Source: Desulfobacteraceae bacterium (GTDB lineage: Bacteria; Desulfobacterota; Desulfobacteria; Desulfobacterales; Desulfosalsimonadaceae). From it: a stretch of 64,000 bases of DNA. How positions within the stretch are numbered: position 1 is the first letter of the stretch; each line of letters starts with the position of its first letter. The translations under genes were made by a program, and so were the position numbers. The notes under the pieces are model-generated. The model was not told the origin of the DNA and ran no database searches. It saw nothing but the letters and a program-made list of their open reading frames with translations. The DNA lies in the NCBI GenBank assembly GCA_011389515.1, contig JAABUA010000004.1, positions 40,516 through 104,515 of the forward strand. The letters run 5' to 3'. This document shows, in pieces, positions 1 to 8,481 of the stretch.

Positions 1-635
1 CGCGTGGAAGGCAGGGTGACTGTCATGAAGGTCCGGAAGGGCCCTGCTCCCAATATGCGCGATGATTCATACAGGCGATTGTCCGCAGCAGCCAACGATG
101 CCGAGAAAATCAGAAATGCATAAGGGAAAACATATAACACACTTGAGATGACGATTCCCCAGAAGCCGTATATGGAGTATTCGGTTCCAAATGTCCTGTT
201 AATGATGCCGTTTCGGCCCATAAGGAGCAGGAGTCCCTGAGCCTGAACCAAAGATGGGGCGAAAAGGGGTATCAATGCGATCAGCCTGAAAACATTTTTA
301 CCCGGAACCCGGGTTCGCTGTGTGGCAAAGGCGAAGCCATATGCCAGAAAAACGGTTATCCCTGTGGTAAGCAGCGTGACCGCAAATGAGTTATAAAGCA
401 GCAGAAAAAACCGCCTTGTTCCGAGAACGGTGATATAGTTTTCCAGCCCCAGACCGTCTGCGGTTTGGAAACTGCGACCGAGGATATGGATCAGGGGATA
501 TAAAACAAAAAGGAACAAAGGGAGGGCGACCAGTCCGACAGCAAAAACCTTAAGCAGAAATTCGCCGTCTATTTCCGCGGTCCTGTTTTTAGCGCGATTG
601 AAAAGGCTGCCAGCAGCGCTGATGCTTATTCCCAT
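1..635 (-). CDS. ABC transporter inner-membrane permease (partial, N-terminal part)
   Basis: The reading frame opens at an ATG on the minus strand at 635 and runs without a stop off the left edge (211 codons visible), so the C-terminus is missing. It begins MGISISAAG and shows hydrophobic segments at about residues 27-50, 75-100, 115-135 and 150-175. This is the pattern of a binding-protein-dependent permease. The ATG lies inside the last codons of the ATPase gene (10 bp overlap), so translation is probably coupled. By context it is the permease of the same importer as the downstream-listed ATPase and binding protein. The families closest to these partners import 2-aminoethylphosphonate or ferric iron. 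The substrate cannot be decided from the permease itself. Confidence 0.85.
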   Translation of the reverse strand, partial: MGISISAAGSLFNRAKNRTAEIDGEFLLKVFAVGLVALPLFLFVLYPLIHILGRSFQTADGLGLENYITVLGTRRFFLLLYNSFAVTLLTTGITVFLAYGFAFATQRTRVPGKNVFRLIALIPLFAPSLVQAQGLLLLMGRNGIINRTFGTEYSIYGFWGIVISSVLYVFPYAFLIFSASLAAADNRLYESSRILGAGPFRTFMTVTLPST

Positions 636-1660
636 TCCAGTATCCGGACGAATGGGGGCGGCATTGAGACATAGCGGGTGTGGCCGATCATCAAACCATC
701 TGCCTGGCCAGGCATCTCAGCAGTGATGCGGATCGGCCCTTTACCGTTCTGGATATGGTCGAGCCTGAGGATTACCCGGGTCAGGTTGCCAAGACGCCGT
801 ATCAGCATGACAGTCCCTTTGAAAACGCTTTCCGAGTCGGCATTCGTTGTAAGATAAACGTGCTCGGGGCGTATCCCGAGCAGGTTCGGTACTGCACCCT
901 TGGTGTGGCCGTTTCGCGAATAGGGTATTCCTGTACTTGCCGGCAATACGTTCATTCGGCCGATAAACCGGGCTACGAAACTGTTTGCAGGGTTTTGATA
1001 GACATCCATCGGCGAGCCTTCCTGAATTATCTTCCCGTCACACATGACCACCAATTTATCAGACAGTGTCAGCGCCTCCTCCTGATCGTGGGTTACCATG
1101 ATGGTTGTGATGCGCAATTGGTTCTGCAGGGTTTTTATTTCATCCCGCAATTCCTCGCGGACTTTGGCGTCAAGGGCCGAGAGCGGCTCGTCCAGTAAAA
1201 GCATGGATGGTTTTGGCGCCAGTGCCCTGGCCAGGGCAACCCGCTGCTGCTGCCCTCCGGACAACTGGTGCGGATATTTGAGCGCCTGGTCCTCCAGATG
1301 AACAAGAAAAAGTATTTCCTTCACCCGTTCGGCAATGTCGCTTTTCTGCCATTTTCTAGACTCAAGCCCATATGCCACATTGGCAGCGATGGTCATATTC
1401 GGAAACAGGGAGTAGGATTGAAAAACCATCCCAAAATTTCGTTTTCGCGCCGGAACGGACAACAGGTTTCTGCCATCCAGAAATAGAACCCCTTCATCGG
1501 GCTGCAACAGACCCGAGATAACGCGCAGCAGGGTGGTTTTTCCGCATCCGGAGGGTCCCAGGAAACAAACGAGTGAGCCGCTTTCGACCTGAAGACTGAC
1601 ATTGTCAAGCGCCTTCAGGCGGCCGAAGAATTTGCTGGTATTTCTGATTTCAAGCGACAT
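626..1660 (-). CDS. ABC transporter ATP-binding protein, PhnT/FbpC-like
   Basis: This is the nucleotide-binding subunit powering the importer. Counted from the GTG nine bases upstream, Walker A GPSGCGKTT is at residues 38-46, the signature LSGGQQQR at 136-143 and Walker B LLLDEP at 157-162, followed by a D-loop and H-switch. The last roughly 90 residues form a TOBE-like regulatory tail. I prefer the ATG at 1660 because GGGTGA lies 5 nt before it; the GTG at 1669 is the alternative. It sits between the binding-protein gene and the permease and overlaps the permease by 10 bp. Length (about 345 aa) is normal for the PotA/FbpC/PhnT group. PhnT is favoured because of the binding-protein sequence, but this is inference. 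Confidence 0.85.
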   Translation of the reverse strand: MSLEIRNTSKFFGRLKALDNVSLQVESGSLVCFLGPSGCGKTTLLRVISGLLQPDEGVLFLDGRNLLSVPARKRNFGMVFQSYSLFPNMTIAANVAYGLESRKWQKSDIAERVKEILFLVHLEDQALKYPHQLSGGQQQRVALARALAPKPSMLLLDEPLSALDAKVREELRDEIKTLQNQLRITTIMVTHDQEEALTLSDKLVVMCDGKIIQEGSPMDVYQNPANSFVARFIGRMNVLPASTGIPYSRNGHTKGAVPNLLGIRPEHVYLTTNADSESVFKGTVMLIRRLGNLTRVILRLDHIQNGKGPIRITAEMPGQADGLMIGHTRYVSMPPPFVRILEWE

Positions 1661-1689
1661 GCGACTCACCCGTTAAATACAACGCATCC

Positions 1690-2718
1690 TTATCGTTCAA
1701 GCTGTGTCTGCCATTCTTTCAGAATGCGGTCCCGGTTGGCCGCCGACCATGAAAAGTCCATATCCACCATGACGGACCCAATATCTTCAGGCAGCCCGGC
1801 TTCAATAAAGCTCACGGGCATATTGCCGCCAGAGACGGTAACAATCTCTTTCCATTTGTAATATTCATTGACGGCATTTTCGGAAAGGGTCCAGTCAATA
1901 AAGCGTTTTGCCGCCGCCTTGTTTTTTGACGTTTTCATGAGGGCTGTGGCTTCCAGTTCATTGCCTGCGCCTTCCGCCGGAATCACCATGGTAATGGGAT
2001 ACCCTTCATCGATGTTCTTTATGGCCCGCAGGGCGAAAGAAGCGCCTACGGCGAATTCCCCTGCGCTGGCGACATTGCAGGGCCTTGATCCACTCTTGAT
2101 GTATTGGGCAATGTTCTTATCGAGTTCTTTGAGATATTGCCAACCGTCTTCCTCCCCTTTCAATTGCAGAATGGAGGCAATCTGAAGATAACCCGTACCG
2201 GAACTGGCCGGGTTGGGCATGACCACTTCACCCTTGAATTCAGGCTTCAACAGATCTTCCCAGGATGCGGGCATAGGCAGGTTCTTTTTTTCCAGGATTT
2301 CGTTGTTTACGCAAAAAGCTGCCATATAGCCCGTTTTGGCGAACCAGCGATTTTGTGGATCACGAAATCGCGCCGGCACTTTTTCAATCCCTTTTGGCCG
2401 ATAGGATTCAAGCATACTCAAAATACGGGGATCAACCATGTTGGTGACGGCCCAGCCCCAGATGACATCATGTCTGGGATTGGCGCTTTCAGCAAGCATT
2501 CTGGCATGGAGATCGCCTGTAGACAGGCGAAGCAGATTGACTTTGATATCGGGCAGATCTTTCTGCATGGCAGCCAAAAAGGCGGCAGCCTCATCTTCCT
2601 CGTAGGACGTGTACACCGTGATTTCGCTGGCGCGGGTTTCGGAAATTGCAAAACCGACGATTAACGCAAATCCGAAAAAGAAACATAACAGGCTTTTTGA
2701 AATTGTTTTCATGCTCAT
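1690..2718 (-). CDS. Periplasmic substrate-binding protein, 2-aminoethylphosphonate type (PhnS-like)
   Basis: A 342-residue extracytoplasmic solute-binding protein with a cleavable signal peptide (hydrophobic core about residues 7-25, then SETRAS). The ligand-binding core contains TVYTSYEEDEA near the mature N-terminus, MPNPASSGTGYL and a segment SAGEFAVGASFALRA. These resemble putative 2-aminoethylphosphonate-binding proteins of the PhnS2 group and, more distantly, ferric-binding proteins. The ATG at 2718 is chosen because GGAG lies 7 nt upstream; a TTG at 2721 is in frame. It is the first gene of the operon binding protein - ATPase - permease. No phosphonate catabolic gene is visible in the window, so the substrate remains a family-based inference. 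Confidence 0.8.
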   Translation of the reverse strand: MSMKTISKSLLCFFFGFALIVGFAISETRASEITVYTSYEEDEAAAFLAAMQKDLPDIKVNLLRLSTGDLHARMLAESANPRHDVIWGWAVTNMVDPRILSMLESYRPKGIEKVPARFRDPQNRWFAKTGYMAAFCVNNEILEKKNLPMPASWEDLLKPEFKGEVVMPNPASSGTGYLQIASILQLKGEEDGWQYLKELDKNIAQYIKSGSRPCNVASAGEFAVGASFALRAIKNIDEGYPITMVIPAEGAGNELEATALMKTSKNKAAAKRFIDWTLSENAVNEYYKWKEIVTVSGGNMPVSFIEAGLPEDIGSVMVDMDFSWSAANRDRILKEWQTQLER

Positions 2719-2751
2719 CAATTATCTCCAGATTAGTGTGGGTATCGTTAA

Positions 2752-2897
2752 CAGGTTGTTGAAAAACTACTGCGCTTGCTCTTGCTGATGCTGCGTTAAA
2801 ATTCGGCTCAAAATGCTCATTTACATCGTGTAAACTCCGCTTTTTCGCCTCATTTTGCCTTGCCTCAGCTACGCCCGCGACGTTTTTTAACAACCTG
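2752..2897. repeat. Palindromic repeat element, family R3
   Basis: About 146 bp bounded by inverted ends CAGGTTGTTGAAAAAC and GTTTTTTAACAACCTG. The interior carries a second inverted pair around TTTACATCGTGTAAA and the strings AAAATGCTCA and CCGCTTTTTCGCCTC, which recur with changes in the R2 element at 43747-43888. It lies between the importer operon promoter region and the phoU remnant. It can form a long hairpin and codes for nothing convincing. Only one copy is seen here, so family status rests on the shared core with R2. Confidence 0.6.
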
Positions 2898-3174
2898 CTA
2901 AACGGACAAATATTCGTTTATCCTATTAACATTTGTTTTGTTGTGAAATTATAACGGTCAGGTGGCGTTTTGGTAACAAATGCTTGTGGAATTTTTATTC
3001 GTTGGTTCGTTGGGGAACTTCGGGAGCAGGTTTTTTTTGGATAAATCAGAGAAAACCGGTGCTTGTAGCTTGATGCCGAACGTGAATCCGGAAGGTTATA
3101 ATCGGTCAGCATCGCCTGTCGAGCCGTCAGGAGGACGATTGTTTATACCGAACTGAGGCTTGGGTTCTCCCTGC

Positions 3175-3330
3175 CTATTCCGTGTGTATGATTTCGCCTT
3201 TGACTATGTATACCATCTTTTCCGCCAGGTTGGTGGGATACTGTCCGCTCTATTTTTTGGGAAGCCGTCAGTGTGAGACCGTAAATTCGGTGGGAGACTG
3301 ACCGGCGACAAGACCGTTCCATAGCCGGCA
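3175..3330 (-). pseudogene. Remnant of a phoU 3' end
   Basis: On the minus strand, bases 3240-3175 read PTNLAEKMVYIVKGEIIHTE and a stop. This matches the C-terminus of the intact PhoU at 10841-11491 (STNLAEEVVYIVKGEIIHTE). The nucleotide match extends past the stop (CCCTGCCTATTCCG in both). Upstream the similarity becomes frameshifted and fades within about 100 bases, and no start exists. The rest of 2898-3350 shows no recognisable gene. This is best read as debris of a second phoU copy or of a duplication. Confidence 0.65.
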
Positions 3331-3350
3331 TTCACCGACGCACCCACATG

Positions 3351-3785
3351 TTATCCGCAGCATCCACCCAGTATACGGGGTTTGGGTGCGCCGTCCGTTT
3401 CCTTTTCAGCGATGGCGTTTTTAACGGCCTGCTTGACCATCTCCACGTCTTCCGGGTCCAGTTTGAACGCTTTGTTTTTTTCGATGCCGTATTCCGTTAT
3501 TACAAGGTGCTTATGAAGCGGAAGCGGGACCCCTGCTCCCTGAAGTGTGGCCTTTCCGCAGGCAATTTCGCAGCCGTCGATCACAACCAGGGAGGCGGCG
3601 TCTTTGGCGGACCGGACAAAACCGGAAAGGCGTCCGCCAATACCGGCCAGGCAATACATTTTTCCGGCGCCCTCCTCCGTCAATTCCACTGCGGCCCGGT
3701 TGGCCAGCTGCCCCACATTGGACCCGCCGGAGCAGGACAGCAGCATGGTTACGGGACCGGAATTTTCACAGCACTTGTCGGTCAT
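3351..3785 (-). CDS. Putative zinc-binding DGC-family protein
   Basis: A 144-residue soluble, cysteine-rich protein. It shows LLSCSGGSNVGQLANRAA near residues 14-32, an internal CLAGIGG, the family-naming DGC motif in VVIDGCEIACGK (about residues 68-78), and a C-terminal GGCCG. These features are those of the DGC-domain proteins (predicted metal binding), common in anaerobes and often beside thiol or metalloid genes. The function is not established; zinc or metalloid binding by the cysteines is inference. A degraded second copy lies at about 4690-4823, and the neighbouring gene on the same strand is a 4Fe-4S protein. Confidence 0.8.
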   Translation of the reverse strand: MTDKCCENSGPVTMLLSCSGGSNVGQLANRAAVELTEEGAGKMYCLAGIGGRLSGFVRSAKDAASLVVIDGCEIACGKATLQGAGVPLPLHKHLVITEYGIEKNKAFKLDPEDVEMVKQAVKNAIAEKETDGAPKPRILGGCCG

Positions 3786-3947
3786 AGCGAGACTTCCTTT
3801 CCAGAACCGATCTCAAAAATGTTGCGAAGGGCTCTGCAATTGTAATATTATATTCCTCAATCACGAATTATAAAATTTCTATTAAACCCCTTCTGTATAA
3901 ATGTCAATAGGGCAGAAAGATCCTTTTTCTCAGTCACTATGCCAGCT

Positions 3948-4469
3948 CTATTCAAAATCAAATCCCGCCAGATAGTTTTTCAGCTTTTCGCTGTTTTCAT
4001 TGCTTAATTCCGGGCAGTCCTCCGGCCCCCGTCCCCCGTCCATGACTTGGGCGGCGAACACCATGCAGGTGGGTTGGCCGCATTTCTTGCAGTTAGTCCT
4101 GGGCAGGAGCTTTAAAATTTCCATCAGCAGGGGTTTCTTTTTTCCTGTATAACAAGGGGTGATTTCGTCCCGTTTGTCCCAAGCCTGGTTGATTTCGTTT
4201 TTCATCCACTCCGTAATCTTTTTGGCTTCTTCCTCGTCCTTCAATGCATTGATGGCGATCTTTTGTCCGCTCACGGTGATGAGCTTGCCATGGGCCTTAA
4301 AGGTAACGGACGGCGGATCCTGGAGATAGACATCTCCTCCCAGAACCGCGTTCAGATAGGGCAAAGCGTCACTCACATCCTGGTCCAGATGGGCGAAGCA
4401 ATGCACCCCCATGGCGCCCGGCTGACACTCAGAATTAAAAATTTCCAATTGGTAAGTTTCCAGCAGCAT
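3948..4469 (-). CDS. Small 4Fe-4S cluster protein (CODH/ACS gamma-type FeS domain)
   Basis: A 173-residue soluble protein. The C-terminal third has LPRTNCKKCGQPTCMVFA followed by EDCPEL, the four-cysteine 4Fe-4S motif found in the corrinoid Fe-S protein gamma subunit and related electron-transfer proteins. The N-terminal 110 residues match nothing I can name. A good ribosome site (GGAG) precedes the ATG. It is transcribed toward the DGC gene, with a 160-base gap. A role in electron transfer or metal handling is likely, but the partner is unknown. Confidence 0.75.
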   Translation of the reverse strand: MLLETYQLEIFNSECQPGAMGVHCFAHLDQDVSDALPYLNAVLGGDVYLQDPPSVTFKAHGKLITVSGQKIAINALKDEEEAKKITEWMKNEINQAWDKRDEITPCYTGKKKPLLMEILKLLPRTNCKKCGQPTCMVFAAQVMDGGRGPEDCPELSNENSEKLKNYLAGFDFE

Positions 4470-4689
4470 TTTATTTTCTCCTTATTAATGGCGATGGATT
4501 TTGCATCGCCCCGGCCCTGGGCCCCATGACCGCCAGTTGGACATTCCGCTCCCGGATAAGACAGGTGATTTCCTGATACTTTGTCTGATCGACGATTCAT
4601 CTCATTTAATCACTTAGCAAATTGATAAAATATAAGTAGTCCTCTCCCTCATTTTTGTCAAGAGGAGACTCAGGAATTCCGCTCGATTT
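4470..4689. other. Intergenic stretch, no confident gene
   Basis: AT-rich between 4600 and 4650. On the plus strand it contains TTAATCACTTAGCAAATTGA, which loosely resembles the palindromes before the arsR genes elsewhere in the window and could be an operator for the minus-strand Fe-S gene. A short minus frame reads sensible-looking peptide but is interrupted by a stop three codons in. I see no promoter that convinces. Confidence 0.3.
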
Positions 4690-4823
4690 CTCCAATACAT
4701 CTTACCGTCCCCTTCCTCTGTCAATTTTGCTGCGGCCAGGTTGGTCGGCTGCCCCAACATTGGAGCTGCCGGAGCAGGCCGGCAGAATCCTTAGGGCATT
4801 TGACAACGCCGGCTTTTGTCCAT
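4690..4823 (-). pseudogene. Frameshifted remnant of a DGC-family gene
   Basis: The minus strand reads ILPACSGSSNVG and then, after a frameshift, QPTNLAAAKLTEEGDGKMYW. This parallels MLLSCSGGSNVGQLANRAAVELTEEGAGKMYC in the intact DGC protein at 3351-3785. The ATG at 4823 is out of frame with the conserved part, and similarity ends just after the GKMYW segment. So at least two frameshifts and a large 3' deletion separate it from a functional gene. It is a dead paralogue, divergent from the next gene. Confidence 0.7.
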
Positions 4824-4920
4824 ATATTCTTTCACGGCGATGCAGTTGATACTTTCCGGGTGCCGTCCGGCAAAGGATTTCATCTGCTTCCCTTTTCGAT
4901 AACCGGCAGGGATATTGGTA

Positions 4921-6303
4921 ATGGAAAACGAACCGAAAGAAGAACGACCTTCTGCCCATAGCCTGATTCGCGGCGTGGTGGACGCATGCGCAGACTGCGA
5001 TATATGCCGTTTTTTAATGGAGGACTGTTGTCTGTTTTTTCCTGAACTTTACCGTCTATATGATCGGGAAAGAGAACAGGGGGTCCCTCCGGCTGTCGAG
5101 GAACTCGATCGGCTGGCGGATATGTGCACGCTCTGCGGTCTGTGCCCCTGCGCAAACATCCGCACAGACATAATCCGGTCCAAGAGGGCCAGGGCGCATG
5201 AGCGGGGATTTCCCATTGGTGTGCGCTTACTGGCGGATGTCCAGGGCGCCGGCCGCCTGGGAGGCCGCTTCCCGAAGCTGATCAATACAGTATTGCAGGT
5301 CGATCCAGCGGCCAAAGCAGCAAAGCGTTTTGCCGGAATATCGCAAAAGCGCAATCTGCCAAAGCTACCGGCAGAGGATTTTTTTTCATGGGCCAAGAGG
5401 AAAAATCTGACCCAAAAACCGGATCGGGTTCCGGCAGCAGCTTATTTTGCCGGATGCACGGCCGGATACCTGTTTCCAGGGGTGGCCAAAGCCGCCGTAA
5501 AGATCCTGGAGAAAAATGGTCTGCCGGTATATGTCCCCCGTCAGCAGTGCTGCGGGATGCCGACGTTGCTCGAAGGGATGGAATCTCTTATGCGCACCCG
5601 GGTACAAAAAAATCTTTCTTTTCTTCTGGAAGCAGCCGATGCCGGTTTTGATCTGGTAACAACATGCCCCACGTGCGGTTTTTTCATGAAAATACTCCTT
5701 CGGGAAGGGGCCCATTACTCGCAGGCTTACCAGGATGCGGCCGGTGCCGGTGCCAATGAGATTCGCCTCCCGCGAACAGGAAGCGGCAAAGACGGACATA
5801 CCTTTCTTCAAAAGTCTATTTACGGCAAGATTCTCAGGGACAACCCGAATTTTACAGGCATCGATCCCCTTGCGCGAATCCGTCTTTCAGAGGCACTTTT
5901 GGACATGGGGGAGTATCTGATGCGCATTCACCGGGAGGGGCGCTTCGATACGAACCTGGGGCGCAGGGACCAAAGACTGGCCTATTTTGCCCCTTGCCAC
6001 CAGCGGCAGCAGAATATTGGAAGCCCCTACGAAGAATTGCTCGGATTTGTGCCCGGCTTGGAAATCCTGCGTATCGGTGGATCCATGGACTGCTGCGGTA
6101 TGGGCGGCAGCCTTGGGTTCAAGAAGCACTTTCACGACGCATCGGTTCGCCTGGGACAACCGTTGGCTGAAAAAATCAAAGGGGCTTCCCCGGAGGCCAT
6201 AGTTACGGACTGTCTGAGCTGCCGGCTTCAGTTCCAGCACCTGCTGCCGTCGCTTCCGGTATTTCATCCGCTGGAAATCATCGCAGCGGCGTATAAACTG
6301 TAA
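4921..6303 (+). CDS. (Fe-S)-binding oxidoreductase subunit, GlpC/HdrD-like (two CCG domains)
   Basis: A soluble electron-transfer protein of about 460 residues. The N-terminus has two cysteine clusters, CADCDICRFLMEDCC and CTLCGLCPC, typical of paired 4Fe-4S ferredoxin sites. Two CCG (cysteine-rich) domains follow: FAGCTAGYLFPG with QQCCGMPT, and FAPCHQRQQNIG with CCGMGGSLGF. CCG domains in GlpC, GlcF and HdrB/D hold a non-cubane or additional cluster. No FAD-dependent dehydrogenase partner is adjacent; glpD lies 27 kb away. ATG 4921 is preferred over the in-frame TTG at 4915. It may link a dehydrogenase to quinone or heterodisulfide reductase; its actual partner is unknown. Confidence 0.75.
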   Translation: MENEPKEERPSAHSLIRGVVDACADCDICRFLMEDCCLFFPELYRLYDREREQGVPPAVEELDRLADMCTLCGLCPCANIRTDIIRSKRARAHERGFPIGVRLLADVQGAGRLGGRFPKLINTVLQVDPAAKAAKRFAGISQKRNLPKLPAEDFFSWAKRKNLTQKPDRVPAAAYFAGCTAGYLFPGVAKAAVKILEKNGLPVYVPRQQCCGMPTLLEGMESLMRTRVQKNLSFLLEAADAGFDLVTTCPTCGFFMKILLREGAHYSQAYQDAAGAGANEIRLPRTGSGKDGHTFLQKSIYGKILRDNPNFTGIDPLARIRLSEALLDMGEYLMRIHREGRFDTNLGRRDQRLAYFAPCHQRQQNIGSPYEELLGFVPGLEILRIGGSMDCCGMGGSLGFKKHFHDASVRLGQPLAEKIKGASPEAIVTDCLSCRLQFQHLLPSLPVFHPLEIIAAAYKL

Positions 6304-6384
6304 CGTTTTTAGAACACATCTCAACATGCTGATTTCGTACAATATCGTGGCGGATGGCAAGGCCATTGCGAAGTAAAGGTAATT

Positions 6385-6423
6385 CGGTGCCCGGAAAAAA
6401 TGCTTTCGTTTCCCCGGGCACCG
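6385..6423. terminator. Hairpin between convergent genes
   Basis: Arms CGGTGCCCGG and CCGGGCACCG form a perfect 10 bp stem with a 19-base loop. It lies between the plus-strand Fe-S gene (stop at 6303) and the minus-strand UspA gene (stop at 6454). There is no clear T tract on either side, so it may be a weak or Rho-assisted terminator, or just a stabilising 3' hairpin. Bases 6305-6325 (TTTTTAGAACACATCTCAACA) recur almost unchanged at 60148. Confidence 0.4.
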
Positions 6424-6453
6424 ACACGAACTGCTTCCACCTGCTTACCGGTG

Positions 6454-7329
6454 TTACTCTTTTGCGGGGGCTGGAATCATAAGAACCGGCGCGACCGAAC
6501 GGCGCGCGACATTGTGACTTACACTGCCCAGTACAAGCTCTCCCACAAAACCGCGCCCCTGCGTGGCCATGACCACCAACTGGGCATCGCGCTCCTCTAC
6601 CATGTGAACGATCTCCTGGGACGGAACCCCGTAACGGACCTCGATGTCGATCTGGGGGGCGCCTTTTTCCATCAGGGTCTGCTTCATTTCCTCGAGACGT
6701 CTCCGATCGCGTTCGTTGAACTCATCCAGTCGATCCTCGAGATGTTTCAGTTTGGCTTTGTCCTGAACATGGACCAAGGTGATTTTGCCCACGCCGTCGG
6801 CTACCAACTGCTTGACATAAGCGAAGGCATTGTCGTCCATTTCAGAAAAATCAGTGGGGAACAGCACATGGACGCCGAAGCGGCTGCGGGAGACCGGCTT
6901 GCATGTATTTTCCTCACCCTCCTTTTCCACCGGAACCACCAGAACCGGCTTCGTCGACGTGTTGATGACCCCGTAAGCGACGCCGCCGAGCAGTTTTTCC
7001 TCCACAAGGGAATTTCCCTGAGCCCCAATCACGATCAGGGAATACCCTTCCTTTGCTGCGATCCGGACAATCTCCTTTTTGGGCGCGCCGACCACGGTCC
7101 GTACCTCCACTGTAAAGCCTTGATCCTCCAGCAGCGTTTTCTGTTCGTCGAGCATCGCCTCGTATGGGTCGGCGTGGTACGACAAGCCGGCGGATGCGGC
7201 ATCTCCAAAACTGAGGCATTGGAGCAGCAGGCAGTGCTGCGCCCCGAAGGTTTTTAATTCAGCAAGGCAGTTGACCACGGCATAGGAGGCCGGGGAAAGA
7301 TCGGTGGCAACAATAAACCTTTCAAACAT
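6454..7329 (-). CDS. Tandem universal stress protein (two UspA domains)
   Basis: 291 residues made of two UspA folds, roughly 1-145 and 150-291. The first starts MFERFIVATDLSPASYAV and ends near VIGAQGNSLVEEKLLGGV. The second starts HVLFPTDFSEMDDNAF and ends VVMATQGRGFVGELVLGS. Both carry the G-x(2)-G-x(9)-G-S/V type nucleotide-binding glycines of ATP-binding Usp proteins. Tandem Usp proteins are common in anaerobes under oxidative or metal stress. It ends just upstream of ACR3 on the same strand (33 nt gap downstream of that gene), so co-expression with arsenite efflux is likely. Confidence 0.9.
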   Translation of the reverse strand: MFERFIVATDLSPASYAVVNCLAELKTFGAQHCLLLQCLSFGDAASAGLSYHADPYEAMLDEQKTLLEDQGFTVEVRTVVGAPKKEIVRIAAKEGYSLIVIGAQGNSLVEEKLLGGVAYGVINTSTKPVLVVPVEKEGEENTCKPVSRSRFGVHVLFPTDFSEMDDNAFAYVKQLVADGVGKITLVHVQDKAKLKHLEDRLDEFNERDRRRLEEMKQTLMEKGAPQIDIEVRYGVPSQEIVHMVEERDAQLVVMATQGRGFVGELVLGSVSHNVARRSVAPVLMIPAPAKE

Positions 7330-7362
7330 AACAGGCTTCTCCTTATTTCAGATGTATGTAAA

Positions 7363-8430
7363 TCAAGTCGTTTTCGTTTCGGGTGCCATCGGAAACCAGT
7401 GTGTGGTCCGGTTGGCGATCTTGACCAGAAACAGCATTACCGGGACTTCCACCAGTACCCCGACGATCGTAGCCAGGACCGCGGGCGACGATGCCCCGAA
7501 CAAGGTAATGGCCACGGCCACCGCGAGTTCGAAAAAGTTGGAGGCGCCGATCATGCCCGCGGGCGCGGCAACATTATGCGGCAGCTTCAGCGCTTTGGCC
7601 GCCAGATACGCAATGAAGAAAATCAGAGTTGTCTGAATGATCAGGGGAACCGCGATCAGAACGATATGCAGGGGGTTGCCGAGAATCACATCGCCCTGGA
7701 AAGAAAAAATGAGCACGAGCGTCAGAAGCAGCCCCCCGATGGTAATGTTGTTGAATTTGGGGATGAAGGCCTGATTGAAATACGCCTCCCCCTTGTTCTT
7801 GATCACCAGGTGACGCGTCAAGATACCCCCGGCCAGCGGGATTACCACAAACAGGAAGACCGACAGAAAGAGGGTATTCCAGGGTATGGTGATTCCGCCC
7901 ACTCCCAGCAGCACCGCCACGATCGGTGTAAAGGCGACGAGAATGATCAGGTCGTTGGTCGCCACCTGCACAACTGTGTAGGCGGGATTCCCCCGGGTCA
8001 AATGACTCCAGACAAAGACCATGGCCGTGCATGGGGCCGCACCGAGTAGCACAGCACCGGCAAGATAATCCCTGGCCAGGTCCGGCGGAATCAATGCTTG
8101 GAACACTACATAGAAGAAAAATGCGGCAATGCCGAACATGGTAAACGGTTTGATCAGCCAATTGACCACCCAGGTGACAAACAGCCCTGTCGGATTCTTG
8201 CCGACATCCTTGATACTTGCAAAATCGACTTTCATCATCATGGGGTAAATCATCAGCCATATCAAAACCGCGATGGGGATCGACACCTTTGCGTATTCGA
8301 ATTGGGCCAGGACCGCTGGTATGGCCGGGAGGAATTTTCCGATAAGGACCCCGGCGACCATACACAAAATAACCCACAGCGTCAGGTTTTTCTCAAAAAA
8401 ACTGATTCCGGATGTTTTGCTTTGCTTCAT
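7363..8430 (-). CDS. acr3: ACR3-family arsenite efflux permease
   Basis: A 355-residue, ten-helix inner-membrane carrier that exports arsenite. The conserved fourth helix has GAAPCTAMVFVWS with Cys134, the residue needed for arsenite transport in characterised ACR3 proteins, and GNPAYTVVQVATNDL follows. Length and hydrophobic profile are normal. It is the second gene of an arsR-acr3-usp transcription unit on the minus strand. ArsA, which can energise arsenite pumps, is encoded 13 kb away, so ACR3 may work alone with the proton gradient or with ArsA supplied in trans. Confidence 0.93.
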   Translation of the reverse strand: MKQSKTSGISFFEKNLTLWVILCMVAGVLIGKFLPAIPAVLAQFEYAKVSIPIAVLIWLMIYPMMMKVDFASIKDVGKNPTGLFVTWVVNWLIKPFTMFGIAAFFFYVVFQALIPPDLARDYLAGAVLLGAAPCTAMVFVWSHLTRGNPAYTVVQVATNDLIILVAFTPIVAVLLGVGGITIPWNTLFLSVFLFVVIPLAGGILTRHLVIKNKGEAYFNQAFIPKFNNITIGGLLLTLVLIFSFQGDVILGNPLHIVLIAVPLIIQTTLIFFIAYLAAKALKLPHNVAAPAGMIGASNFFELAVAVAITLFGASSPAVLATIVGVLVEVPVMLFLVKIANRTTHWFPMAPETKTT

Positions 8431-8481
8431 TTTTCAAAATCTCCATTCATCAATGTTTTGTCTATTTGAGTTAGTAATGAA

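Noticed and set aside
2591..2893. 100-residue minus ORF upstream of the binding protein
   Set aside because: It is made of the R3 repeat and an out-of-frame part of the signal peptide region; no ribosome site or family.
6400..7257. 285-residue open frame on the plus strand
   Set aside because: It lies antisense to the tandem UspA gene, whose family motifs are complete; the plus frame shows no known domain and is a shadow produced by codon bias.
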